Shown: piece after piece, positions 34,017 to 41,322 of the stretch
Layout: every line of letters starts with the position of its first letter
Position numbering within the stretch: the stretch's first letter is position 1
Source: Vulcanimicrobiota bacterium
GTDB taxonomy: Bacteria > Vulcanimicrobiota > Vulcanimicrobiia > Vulcanimicrobiales > Vulcanimicrobiaceae
DNA length: 61,254 bases
Reading direction: 5' to 3'
Assembly: GCA_013036105.1 (NCBI GenBank)
Contig: JAAXCX010000013.1
Span: 1-61,254 of the forward strand
Translations under genes and position numbers: made by a program
Notes under the pieces: model-generated
The model's input: the letters and a program-made list of their open reading frames with translations, nothing else
Databases searched by the model: none
What the model was told of the DNA's origin: nothing

Positions 34017-35026
34017 CGCGCGTGCATGTGTGGGGCGCTTCAGGTTATGGCGCGTCGGAAGCGATTGCGTTTTTATCTGCGCATCCGCTTGTGGAATTGG
34101 GCGTGCTCGAAAGCGCGAGCCTCGGTGGCGAGCCCGTCGGCTTACACTTTCCGCGGTTGCGTAGGCTCGAGCGCTCCTTCGATTGGCCGGGGGCGATCTT
34201 GAGCGCACTTGAGCCGGACGACATCGTGATTATGGGCGGAGCGCATGGTTCGGCGAAAGCGTTGGCGCCAAAGTTTTTAGAGGCGGGCGCGCGGGTGATC
34301 GATCTCTCCGAGGATTTTCGGCTCGCGCCGACCCGGGCGGTTTATGGGTTGCCGGAGCGCTACAAAGCGCAGATTGCCGGCGCGCGGTTCGTTGCGAATC
34401 CGGGGTGTTATCCGACGGCAACGCTACTTGCCGTGCTGCCACTGGCAGGGTTTGAAGTAGCGCAGATCATCGTGGATGCAAAGAGCGGTATTACGGGAGC
34501 AGGGCGTAAGCCGTCGGTGCGCGCGTTGTATGCCGAAGTCGCCGGCGATATTCACGCGTACGGCTTGGAAGGGCACCGCCACGAGGGCGAGATTGCGCAA
34601 GAGCTAAACGCGGCCGGAATCGATGCGCCGCTGGTCTTTACGCCGCACGTCGTTCCGCTGGCGCGCGGTATGCTCGCGGATGCCTACGTTGTGATGCGCT
34701 CGGCGCCGGATGCGAGCGCGGTGCGCGCTGCGTATGCGCGGTTTTATGCGGGAAATCGATCTGTGCGGCTGCTCGATGAGGGCGTTTCTCCGAGCGTCGC
34801 GGCGGTTGCGTACACCAACGACGCGGAGATCGCGGTTTCGGTGCACGGCACCGTCGTGCGCTCCATTTGCGCGATCGACAACCTCGGCAAAGGGGCCGCC
34901 ACGCAAGCGGTGATGAACATGAATCTGATGCTGGGATTTCCAGAAGAGACTGGGTTGATCGCGCGCCCCCTTGCTGCGCTCGGGGTCCTTCGACCAGGCG
35001 CGCCGACAGCGCGCCGCTCAGGATGA
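34013..35026 (+). CDS. argC: N-acetyl-gamma-glutamyl-phosphate reductase with repeat-derived C-terminus
   Basis: ArgC reduces acetylglutamyl phosphate with NADPH. It has WGASGYGASEAIAFL (nucleotide loop), FVANPGCYPTATLL with the catalytic Cys, and EGHRHEGEIAQEL with the catalytic His region. Family members normally end just after MNLMLGFPEETGL. Here the frame continues through a family-A hairpin repeat, adding about 14 residues (VLRPGAPTARRSG), and the stop codon is the TGA of the repeat end AGGATGACA. The core enzyme is intact, so function is probably retained. Confidence 0.93.
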   Translation: MTRVHVWGASGYGASEAIAFLSAHPLVELGVLESASLGGEPVGLHFPRLRRLERSFDWPGAILSALEPDDIVIMGGAHGSAKALAPKFLEAGARVIDLSEDFRLAPTRAVYGLPERYKAQIAGARFVANPGCYPTATLLAVLPLAGFEVAQIIVDAKSGITGAGRKPSVRALYAEVAGDIHAYGLEGHRHEGEIAQELNAAGIDAPLVFTPHVVPLARGMLADAYVVMRSAPDASAVRAAYARFYAGNRSVRLLDEGVSPSVAAVAYTNDAEIAVSVHGTVVRSICAIDNLGKGAATQAVMNMNLMLGFPEETGLIARPLAALGVLRPGAPTARRSG

Positions 35027-35076
35027 CACGCATAAGGACCGCCGCAATTAGAGTCATGGTGAGCTTGTCGAACCAT
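34985..35076. repeat. Family-A repeat overlapping the argC end, plus inverted family-B copy
   Basis: 34985-35028 reads GTCCTTCGAC, stem GGCGCGC-CGACA-GCGCGCC, GCTCAGGATGACA. At 35053-35076 there is a family-B copy in the other orientation (GTCATGGTGAGC then TTGTCGAACCAT), without a hairpin. Together they fill the argC-argJ gap. Confidence 0.88.
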
Positions 35077-35104
35077 GCCCGAGCCGCGTCGAGGGCCGCA
35101 TGAA

Positions 35105-36319
35105 ATGATCGATCAACTCATTCTCCCGCGGTTGGTCGCGTTAAATGGTGGCCTTGGAAATGTGCCCGGCGTGCGGTTAGCCGGGGTGCATGCGGGCGTG
35201 AAGAAGCGAAAGCGCGATCTGGCGCTGATTGCGTTTGACGGGCCACAAGCGTGTGCTTCGGTTGTAACAACCAATGAAATCAAAGCCGCGCCGGTGTTGG
35301 TAACGCGCGAATCGTTGAAGACGCACGAATCGCAAATGCGCGCCATCGTCTGCAATTCAGGCAACGCCAACGCGTGTACGGGGGCGAAGGGCGAGCGTGA
35401 CGCGCGCGCGACGGCGCGCCAAGCTGCGGCGTTGCTGAGAATTCCTAAGCAGAGCGTGGTCGTCGCATCAACCGGCGTGATTGGCGTGCCACTGCCTATC
35501 GATCGCATTTCAAAATCCTTGGAGCGTGCCGCAGCTGACCTCGAAGCGGGAAGCGAAGCGGCCTGGGACGCGGCCGAAGCCATCATGACGACCGACCGCG
35601 TTCCGAAGTTGGCGGCATACGCATTTTATGACGGCGAAAAGCGCTACGTGGTGGGCGGTATCGCGAAAGGGTCGGGGATGATCGCTCCTCATCTTGCGAC
35701 GATGCTCGCGTTTATCGCGACCGACGCACCTATGTCGCAGAGCGAATTGCAGCGGCATCTGGTCGAAGCCGCCGACAAAAGCTTCAACATGATTTCGGTC
35801 GACGGCGATATGTCGACCAACGATTCAGCATATGCGTTCGCTCCGGTCTCGGAAGCCGCTGCGCCCAAACATTTCGGCGCGGCGCTCAATAAGCTGTGCG
35901 AAGAGCTCGCGCAGGCAATGGTGGCGGATGGCGAAGGCGCGACGAAGACGTTAACCGTGCACGTGACGGGCGCGAAAGACGAGACGCAAGCGCGAGCGGT
36001 TGCGCGCTCGATCATCAACCGCAATTCGGTGAAGTCGATGATCAACGGCGAGGATCCGAATTGGGGACGCATCGTTGCCGCGGCCGGGGAAGCGCGGTGC
36101 GGGATGGATCCCGAGAAGTGGTCGCTCTATCTCAACGACCTGTTGTGGGTCGACGTCGGTGCCGTTGAAGTGCTTTCCGAAGCCGAGGGGCATCGCGAAC
36201 TCGAGCACAAGAGCATTACGATCCGGCTCGATCTCGGCATTGGTCCCGCCGCCGCCACCGGTTGGGCGTGCGATATTTCACGCGACTGGGTGCGCATCAA
36301 TGCGAGTTATCGCACGTAG
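35105..36319 (+). CDS. argJ: Bifunctional glutamate N-acetyltransferase/amino-acid acetyltransferase
   Basis: ArgJ transfers acetyl from N-acetylornithine to glutamate, recycling the acetyl group, so a separate ArgE is not needed. It is made as a precursor that cleaves itself before a Thr: GGIAKGSGMIAPHLATMLAF, with nucleophile Thr199. Other conserved parts are NSGNANACTG, STGVIGVPLP and NGEDPNWGRI. Product 404 residues from ATG 35105; ten extra upstream codons in frame read through repeat DNA. Whether it also uses acetyl-CoA cannot be told from sequence. Confidence 0.95.
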   Translation: MIDQLILPRLVALNGGLGNVPGVRLAGVHAGVKKRKRDLALIAFDGPQACASVVTTNEIKAAPVLVTRESLKTHESQMRAIVCNSGNANACTGAKGERDARATARQAAALLRIPKQSVVVASTGVIGVPLPIDRISKSLERAAADLEAGSEAAWDAAEAIMTTDRVPKLAAYAFYDGEKRYVVGGIAKGSGMIAPHLATMLAFIATDAPMSQSELQRHLVEAADKSFNMISVDGDMSTNDSAYAFAPVSEAAAPKHFGAALNKLCEELAQAMVADGEGATKTLTVHVTGAKDETQARAVARSIINRNSVKSMINGEDPNWGRIVAAAGEARCGMDPEKWSLYLNDLLWVDVGAVEVLSEAEGHRELEHKSITIRLDLGIGPAAATGWACDISRDWVRINASYRT

Positions 36320-36331
36320 CGTGCGGGCCTC

Positions 36332-36377
36332 GTCCTTCGACTACGGGTTCGCAACCGCGAACCCTACTCAGGATGAC
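36332..36377. repeat. Family-A hairpin repeat between argJ and argD
   Basis: GTCCTTCGACTAC, stem GGGTTCGC-AACC-GCGAACCC, TACTCAGGATGACA. It ends nine bases before the GTG start of argD. Confidence 0.9.
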
Positions 36378-36385
36378 AATAACTT

Positions 36386-37573
36386 GTGAACAACCACTTA
36401 TTGCAGAATTATCGCAGCGCGCCGATTACGATCGTGCGGGGCGAGGGCTGTTACCTTTTCGATGATAGCGGCACGCGCTATCTCGATATGATCGGCGGGA
36501 TTGCGGTGTGTGCGCTTGGGCACGCGCACCCCGGCATTGCCGAGGCGATTTCGAAGCAGGCGCATACGCTGGTGCAGTCGAGCAACCTGTTCGGACACGA
36601 GCCGGCGCGCTCACTCGCCAATGAACTGGCGAAGCAATCGGAATTTGACCGCGTGTTTTTCTGTAACTCCGGTGCGGAGGCGAACGAAGCTGCGATCAAA
36701 CTGGCACGGAAGTTCGCATATCGGAACGGGGAAAGGAAGCGCCGCACGATTCTTTCCTGTATCGGCAGCTTCCACGGGCGCACGCTCGGCGCGCTGGCGG
36801 CGACGCCGAATGAAAAGTATCAAGAAGGCTTTGATCCGCTGCCGGGCGGCTTCCGGTATACGCCGTTTAACGATGTGGAAGCCCTAAAAGGCGCGATCGA
36901 TGAGACGGTGGCGGCGTTCATCGTCGAGCCGGTGCAGGGAGAGAGCGGCATTATTCCGGCGACGCGCGAGTTTTTGCAAACGGCACGCGAGCTGTGCAGT
37001 CAACACGGTGCGCTGCTGATCTTCGATGAGATCCAATGCGGAATGGGGCGCAGCGGCCCACTCTTTGCGTTTCAACATTTCGGCGTGCGTCCGGATGTCA
37101 TCACGATTGCAAAAGCGCTTGCCAACGGCTTGCCGATCGGTGCGATGCTGCTGACCGAGCGCGTCGCGAGCGGGCTGCAGCCGGGCGATCACGGCACGAC
37201 GTTCGGCGGGTCGCCGGTGCCTTGCGCGGCGGGACTCGCGCATCTGCGTATTCGCGACGAGATCGGCTTGCAGAAAAATGTCGAGCGCATGTCGACCGTA
37301 CTGTTTAGCGGGTTGCGCGATATTGCAAATGAATTTCCGGATATTTTCGGCGAGCCGCGCGGACTCGGGCTGCTTGCGGGCCTTCCGGTTAAGGACCCGC
37401 ACGACGCGGCGGCGCTGGTGACCCATGCTCGCGAAAAGGCCCGCGTGCTTTTCAATAAGGCCGGAAACAACACGATGCGCTTTGCGCCGCCGCTGATCGT
37501 TACGGAGCAGCAGCTAATGGATGCCTTGAAAGCGCTGCGGGCGGCGGCAGAGTCGTTGGCGGTCGCCGTTTAA
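36386..37573 (+). CDS. argD: Acetylornithine aminotransferase
   Basis: ArgD is a PLP enzyme converting N-acetylglutamate semialdehyde to acetylornithine. Class III aminotransferase motifs: FFCNSGAEANEAAIKLAR, SFHGRTLGALAAT, LLIFDEIQCGMGRSG (PLP Asp) and TIAKALANGLPIGAM with the Schiff-base Lys. GTG at 36386 gives 395 residues. It is the last gene of the arg block and converges with an FkbM methyltransferase gene one base away. Confidence 0.95.
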   Translation: MNNHLLQNYRSAPITIVRGEGCYLFDDSGTRYLDMIGGIAVCALGHAHPGIAEAISKQAHTLVQSSNLFGHEPARSLANELAKQSEFDRVFFCNSGAEANEAAIKLARKFAYRNGERKRRTILSCIGSFHGRTLGALAATPNEKYQEGFDPLPGGFRYTPFNDVEALKGAIDETVAAFIVEPVQGESGIIPATREFLQTARELCSQHGALLIFDEIQCGMGRSGPLFAFQHFGVRPDVITIAKALANGLPIGAMLLTERVASGLQPGDHGTTFGGSPVPCAAGLAHLRIRDEIGLQKNVERMSTVLFSGLRDIANEFPDIFGEPRGLGLLAGLPVKDPHDAAALVTHAREKARVLFNKAGNNTMRFAPPLIVTEQQLMDALKALRAAAESLAVAV

Positions 37574-37574
37574 C

Positions 37575-38306
37575 TTACTCGGCCATGCGCGTAGTAGTGT
37601 ACTTGATGTGGCCCGGAGGAATGACTTGCTGCAAGTGCTGCACGAGGCCGTCGATACTGTAGCCCAAATTCTCTAAGTGCATATTGATGTGGAACTCACC
37701 GGAGATCCAATCAATGCGATCGAGGCGGTCGCTGGTCATCAAGATTTCGTACTCGCTGCCCTCGCAATCGATCTTCAACAACTTGCACCGGTCGATTCCG
37801 TACTTTTCGAAAACGTCGGCCAGGGTGATCGACGGCACCGTGAAATACTCGCGGTCCGGCAGGCGCATATCTTCGAGTTGGCCGGTGGCGCCGCCGGTGT
37901 TTTCGACGTTCATGATCATGTCAAGGGTACGGCGATCTTTGGTGACGGCGCAGTTATCGACCGTCACGTTTTTCACGCCGTTGAGCGCGATGTTCTGCTT
38001 GAACGATTCGTAGTTTACCGGAGCCGGTTCGAACGAGTGAACTTTAATAAACGGATATTTCTTCGCAAGGTACAGCGCGACGATGCCGATGTGTCCGCCG
38101 ATGTCGATGGCGACATCTCCGGGATTGAAGTCCGGCCGATCGAGTCCGTAGTCGTCGGTCTTAATTTCATGTATGATGAGCGGGGCGATCGTCGTCGGAA
38201 TATCGGTAATTGTGAGTGTGATTCCGTTGACGCGGTAGTCACGCTGAATGCGTCCGTCGGATGACGGTTGCGGCTCCTTTTTTTTGAAGAGTCCGAGGAA
38301 ACCCAT
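37575..38306 (-). CDS. FkbM-family methyltransferase
   Basis: A 243-residue SAM-dependent methyltransferase of the FkbM type. Motif I is FNPGDVAIDIGGHIGIVALYLAKKYP, followed by VHSFEPAPVNYESFKQNIALNGVKNVTV and LLKIDCEGSEYEIL, all characteristic. Such enzymes methylate sugars, polyketides or peptides; the substrate here is unknown. ATG at 38306 lies in a CCATGG palindrome that also holds the start of the divergent gene, so the two coding regions overlap by two bases at their starts. A longer frame to 38528 is antisense to that neighbour. Confidence 0.85.
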   Translation of the reverse strand: MGFLGLFKKKEPQPSSDGRIQRDYRVNGITLTITDIPTTIAPLIIHEIKTDDYGLDRPDFNPGDVAIDIGGHIGIVALYLAKKYPFIKVHSFEPAPVNYESFKQNIALNGVKNVTVDNCAVTKDRRTLDMIMNVENTGGATGQLEDMRLPDREYFTVPSITLADVFEKYGIDRCKLLKIDCEGSEYEILMTSDRLDRIDWISGEFHINMHLENLGYSIDGLVQHLQQVIPPGHIKYTTTRMAE

Positions 38307-39087
38307 GGCAGAAACTTCTCGCGAGAAAGCGGAGCGCCTTCGAGTGCTGCACCACGGCGATCGGCCGCTGCTGCTTGTCAACGTGTGGGACGCCGCCGGC
38401 GCGAAGATCATCGAAGAGCTCGGCTTTCCCGCGGCCGCGACTGCGAGCGCGGCAATTTCCGCCTCGCTCGGATACGACGATAACGAAGAGATTGGGCGCG
38501 ATCTCATGCTCGCGAGCGTAGCGCGCATTGCAGCGGCGGTCGATATTCCGGTGACGGCCGACCTCGAGGCGGGTTACGGGCCTTCGATCGAGGATGCGAT
38601 TGCTACGGCGCGCGGGGCGATCGAAGCCGGCGCGGTCGGCTTGAATTTTGAGGATTCGGCGCATAAAGATACGGCGGTCTTGTATGACGCGGACTTGCAG
38701 GCCGAGCGAATTAAAGCGATCCGCCGCACCGGTGACGAGCTCGGCGTTCCGCTCGTCATTAATGCTCGTACCGATGTATTTTTCCGGACGGAATCTCCAG
38801 CCGACGAGAAGTTTCGCGAAAGTGTGCGCCGGGCGAACATTTATCTGAAGGCCGGCGCGGACTGTATCTACGTCCTTGGTCCGACTGATGAGGACGTCAT
38901 CACGCGGCTTGTGAAGGCGATTCCCGCGCCGCTCAACATGCTCGCGCTGCCCGATGCGCCTCCGATTGCGCGCATGGCGGAACTTGGGGTGAAACGCATT
39001 AGCTTCGGTCCGCGGCCGATGCGCCAGGCTATGGCTGCGTTTCGCGAAGCGGCCGAGCACGTGCGCGATCTCCGCATATTTCCTTAG
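38305..39087 (+). CDS. Isocitrate lyase/PEP mutase family protein
   Basis: A 260-residue PEP mutase/methylisocitrate lyase superfamily enzyme. It has LLLVNVWDAAGAKIIEELGFPAAATASAA at the N-terminus, VTADLEAGYGPS (metal Asp/Glu), GLNFEDSAH and LVINARTDVFF. It lacks the KKCGH/KxCGH loop of true isocitrate lyase, so it is probably a lyase acting on a small oxaloacetate-like compound. ATG at 38305 follows GAGGAAA; the open frame starts 57 bases earlier. Ends just before a bidirectional terminator. Confidence 0.88.
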   Translation: MAETSREKAERLRVLHHGDRPLLLVNVWDAAGAKIIEELGFPAAATASAAISASLGYDDNEEIGRDLMLASVARIAAAVDIPVTADLEAGYGPSIEDAIATARGAIEAGAVGLNFEDSAHKDTAVLYDADLQAERIKAIRRTGDELGVPLVINARTDVFFRTESPADEKFRESVRRANIYLKAGADCIYVLGPTDEDVITRLVKAIPAPLNMLALPDAPPIARMAELGVKRISFGPRPMRQAMAAFREAAEHVRDLRIFP

Positions 39088-39095
39088 ATAGATAC

Positions 39096-39147
39096 AAGAA
39101 AGGAGCACTCTTTCGGGTGCTCCTTTTGATGGTGTAGCAGGCGTGAC
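39096..39147 (-). ncRNA. Predicted short RNA, unit 1 (orphan relative of the antisense RNAs at 57.3-57.6 kb)
   Basis: The expected start is near 39147, 7 bases after a TAGAGT -10. The RNA would carry a 5' segment ending in ACCATCAA and the terminator hairpin GGAGCAC/GTGCTCC. It aligns with the two RNAs at 57316-57373 and 57541-57598 in layout and in the ACCATCAA block. Unlike them, no complementary tRNA-like partner exists upstream; only its 3' half remains (39194-39217). Confidence 0.5.
39101..39127. terminator. Bidirectional intrinsic terminator
   Basis: Stem AAGGAGCAC/GTGCTCCTT with loop TCTTTCGG. T-rich tracts flank both sides (TTTTGAT on the plus strand, TTTCTTG on the minus strand). 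It can end both the PEP mutase family gene and the minus-strand short RNA. Confidence 0.8.
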
Positions 39148-39153
39148 GCTATT

Positions 39154-39182
39154 ACTCTACCACACCGTCGGGAAGCTCTCAA
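39154..39182 (-). promoter_or_regulatory. Promoter of short RNA unit 1
   Basis: On the minus strand: TTGAGA (39182-39177), 17-bp spacer, TAGAGT (39159-39154). The GTGTGG stretch just before TAGAGT is shared with units 2 and 3. Confidence 0.65.
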
Positions 39183-39193
39183 GGAGCCTCACT

Positions 39194-39217
39194 GGAGCGT
39201 ACGGGAATCGAACATCA
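39194..39217 (-). other. Remnant of a tRNA-like element (T-arm and 3' acceptor strand)
   Basis: The minus strand shows TTCGATTCCCGT and ACGCTCCA, identical in the acceptor strand to the tRNA-like element at 57424-57494. The T-stem no longer pairs (TGATG against CCCGT) and the 5' half is absent, so this is a degenerate copy. It overlaps the 5' leader of the kelch gene. Confidence 0.5.
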
Positions 39218-39254
39218 AAATGGAAAGGAGGCGCCAGGCGAAGAAATTAGCGTG

Positions 39255-40220
39255 ATGCTTCACATTCGAATGGTTGTTGCCCTGATTATTCCCGCGATGC
39301 TTGCCGCTGCGCCGGCATTGCGGTGGCAATCGACGGAGCTGCCGGTCGCGCGCACGGAAGTGCAAGTAGCGCAGCTCGGGACGCGTCTCTATGTGATAGG
39401 CGGATATAGCGCGACGTCGGATTGCGAGGCACGCGTCGACGTTTTTGACGCGGCAAAAAACGCGTGGTCTTCGGCGCCGCCGTTGCCGCACGGCGGAAAT
39501 CATTTCGCGGTCGCGGCCGGTGACGGAAAGGTTTATGTTTTCGGGGGCGGCTGTGGAACAGCAGACTCGTATGACACCGCATACTCCCTCGACGTTCATG
39601 CCAAAAGCTGGACGGTGCTCAAACCGCCGCCGTTACGCTGCGGCGCGGGCTCGGCGACATTTTTCGCCGGCAAGGTGCACGTCGTGAGCGGAAGTTGCAA
39701 GGTCGGCCCGGGTATCTACCAAGACGTTACGACGCACTGGGTGTACGATCCGTCATCGAATACGTACGCAACGGCCGCTCCGTTACCGGAAGGACGCAAT
39801 CATTATTGCTTGATTACGGCGTCGGGACACATATACGCGATCGGCGGGCGCCATGAAGTCAAGACAAACGAACGGGCAAACGTTGACATTTATGATCCTG
39901 CTGCCGATCGCTGGACGGCTGGTGCGCCCATGCCGGCAAAGCGCAGCGGCGCCGCGTGCGTTGCTTACAAGGGAAAAATCTTCGTCATCGGCGGTGATGC
40001 CGGAACCGAAACCACGCCCGCGCCGGCACATGACGATATCTTTGTGTATGATCTTGCCGCCAATAAATGGTCTCGCGACGGGGTCTTACCGTACGGACTG
40101 CATGGCACGGACGCGGCGATTTTACTGGGAAGGCTCTATCTTCCGGGAGGTTCGGTGATCGGTGGTCACAAGCGCCCAGCCCATACAATGCTCGTATCAA
40201 CGCCGCTGAGCGGCTTTTGA
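39255..40220 (+). CDS. Secreted kelch-repeat protein
   Basis: A 321-residue protein with a signal peptide (MVVALIIPAMLAAAPA) and about six kelch blades. Typical blades are LGTRLYVIGGYS, GKVYVFGGGC, SGHIYAIGGRHE and KGKIFVIGGDAG, each with a following W or Y in the aromatic position, forming a beta-propeller. Kelch propellers bind proteins or sugars; no catalytic motif is seen. Start may be GTG 39252, ATG 39255 or ATG 39270; a GGAGG lies 20 bp upstream. Its last 55 bp overlap the end of the convergent CAAX-protease gene. Confidence 0.85.
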   Translation: MLHIRMVVALIIPAMLAAAPALRWQSTELPVARTEVQVAQLGTRLYVIGGYSATSDCEARVDVFDAAKNAWSSAPPLPHGGNHFAVAAGDGKVYVFGGGCGTADSYDTAYSLDVHAKSWTVLKPPPLRCGAGSATFFAGKVHVVSGSCKVGPGIYQDVTTHWVYDPSSNTYATAAPLPEGRNHYCLITASGHIYAIGGRHEVKTNERANVDIYDPAADRWTAGAPMPAKRSGAACVAYKGKIFVIGGDAGTETTPAPAHDDIFVYDLAANKWSRDGVLPYGLHGTDAAILLGRLYLPGGSVIGGHKRPAHTMLVSTPLSGF

Positions 40221-40972
40221 GACATTCGGACGAGGAAATAGCCGGCACCAATCCATAGCAGCGCCAAGGTAAGCCACGAGATGAGCGTGGTGTTCAGCGC
40301 AAACGGCCCGATTGTGGCAAAGCCCGAGTGCACGATGTCGTGGGTGTTGTTAATGGCGGAGTGCATGAGCATTGCGAGGAGCACGCTGCCCCTCGTATGC
40401 ACGAAGAGCCATCCCATGGCGATCGAAAGCGCGGTCGTTCCAAGCAAGAAGAGTGGAAATGACTGGCCGTAATTGCCGTTGCCGGGAAGCATAAAAAACA
40501 CCGGCAGATGCCAGACCGCCCAGAGCACGCCGAGGATTGCGCTCCCCACGCCGTATCCGAATCTAGCGCCGAGTCGCGGAAGGGCGTAGCCGCGCCAGCC
40601 GATCTCTTCCCCGGCTTGCACGGGCAGAGAGAAAACAATCGCCGCTACGATCAGCAACCACGGTTCGTGTCCGAATTGCGGCCAAGCGCCCGTTGCTATT
40701 CGCTGCATCACGGCGGCCGCGAGGCGGATGGCGATCATGTAACCGATTGCGAAAACATACCACTTCAGATCGACGCGCCATTGGCAGATGCGCGCGAACA
40801 ACGCACGTAATCCGGGCGTGCCCTGTGTTGCTCCGGTCAGCCAAATTGCGACCAAGGCGGGCATGAATACCGCGAACAAAAAGATCGGGCCGTCGAATTT
40901 TGGCACGGCTGCGGCGAGCGCGAAGCCGAGCCAGCTTAGCGCGATCGTGTAAAAGAAGAACCGAAAGGTCAT
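40166..40972 (-). CDS. CPBP-family intramembrane glutamic endopeptidase (Abi/CAAX type)
   Basis: A 268-residue membrane protein with about eight helices. The CPBP motifs are visible: EEIGWRG with the catalytic Glu pair at 122-123 and Arg127, His155 in LWAVWHLPVFF, and HSAINN near 213. Family members process prenylated or peptide substrates, or give phage/bacteriocin immunity; the role here is unknown. The C-terminal 18 codons overlap the convergent kelch gene. Confidence 0.92.
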   Translation of the reverse strand: MTFRFFFYTIALSWLGFALAAAVPKFDGPIFLFAVFMPALVAIWLTGATQGTPGLRALFARICQWRVDLKWYVFAIGYMIAIRLAAAVMQRIATGAWPQFGHEPWLLIVAAIVFSLPVQAGEEIGWRGYALPRLGARFGYGVGSAILGVLWAVWHLPVFFMLPGNGNYGQSFPLFLLGTTALSIAMGWLFVHTRGSVLLAMLMHSAINNTHDIVHSGFATIGPFALNTTLISWLTLALLWIGAGYFLVRMSQKPLSGVDTSIVWAGRL

Positions 40973-41001
40973 CAGCTTGCTGGCCTCGACTCCGCTCGGC
41001 C

Positions 41002-41261
41002 GTCCTTCGACTGCGGCGCCTATTGGCGCCCGCTCAGGATGACAACGTTAAACGTCCTTCGACTGCGGCGCCTATTGGCGCCCGCTCAGGATGACAACGT
41101 TAAACGTCCTTCGACTGGGGCGCCCATTGGCGCCCGCTCAGGATGACAACGTTAAACGTCCTTCGACTGGGGCGCCTATTGGCGCCCGCTCAGGATGACA
41201 ACGTTATACGTCCTTCGACTCGCGCATCTTCGATGCGCCCGCTCAGTGTGGTTCGACAGCT
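41002..41261. repeat. Tandem array of five family-A repeats, 52-bp period
   Basis: Left ends GTCCTTCGACT start at 41002, 41054, 41106, 41158 and 41210, exactly 52 bp apart. Copies 1-4 share the stem GGCGCC-TATT-GGCGCC (CATT in copy 3), the right end GCTCAGGATGACA and an AACGTTAAAC linker. Copy 5 has a different stem (GCGCATC-TTC-GATGCGC) and ends in a partial family-B end. It lies upstream of the CAAX-protease gene and downstream of the BlaR1-like gene. No gene is seen in 40973-41322. Confidence 0.95.
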
Positions 41262-41322
41262 CACCATGACACCATTAATCACCATGAGACCAGCCGGTCA
41301 GGGGCCGCGTCCGTCGGAAGGT

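Noticed and set aside
39281-39599. Minus-strand frames of 98-136 codons under the kelch gene
   Set aside because: Fully antisense to conserved kelch blades; composition typical of shadow frames in high-GC DNA.
41002-41261. CRISPR array
   Set aside because: The 52-bp period has no unique spacers; the whole unit repeats and matches dispersed hairpin elements. No cas genes are in the window.
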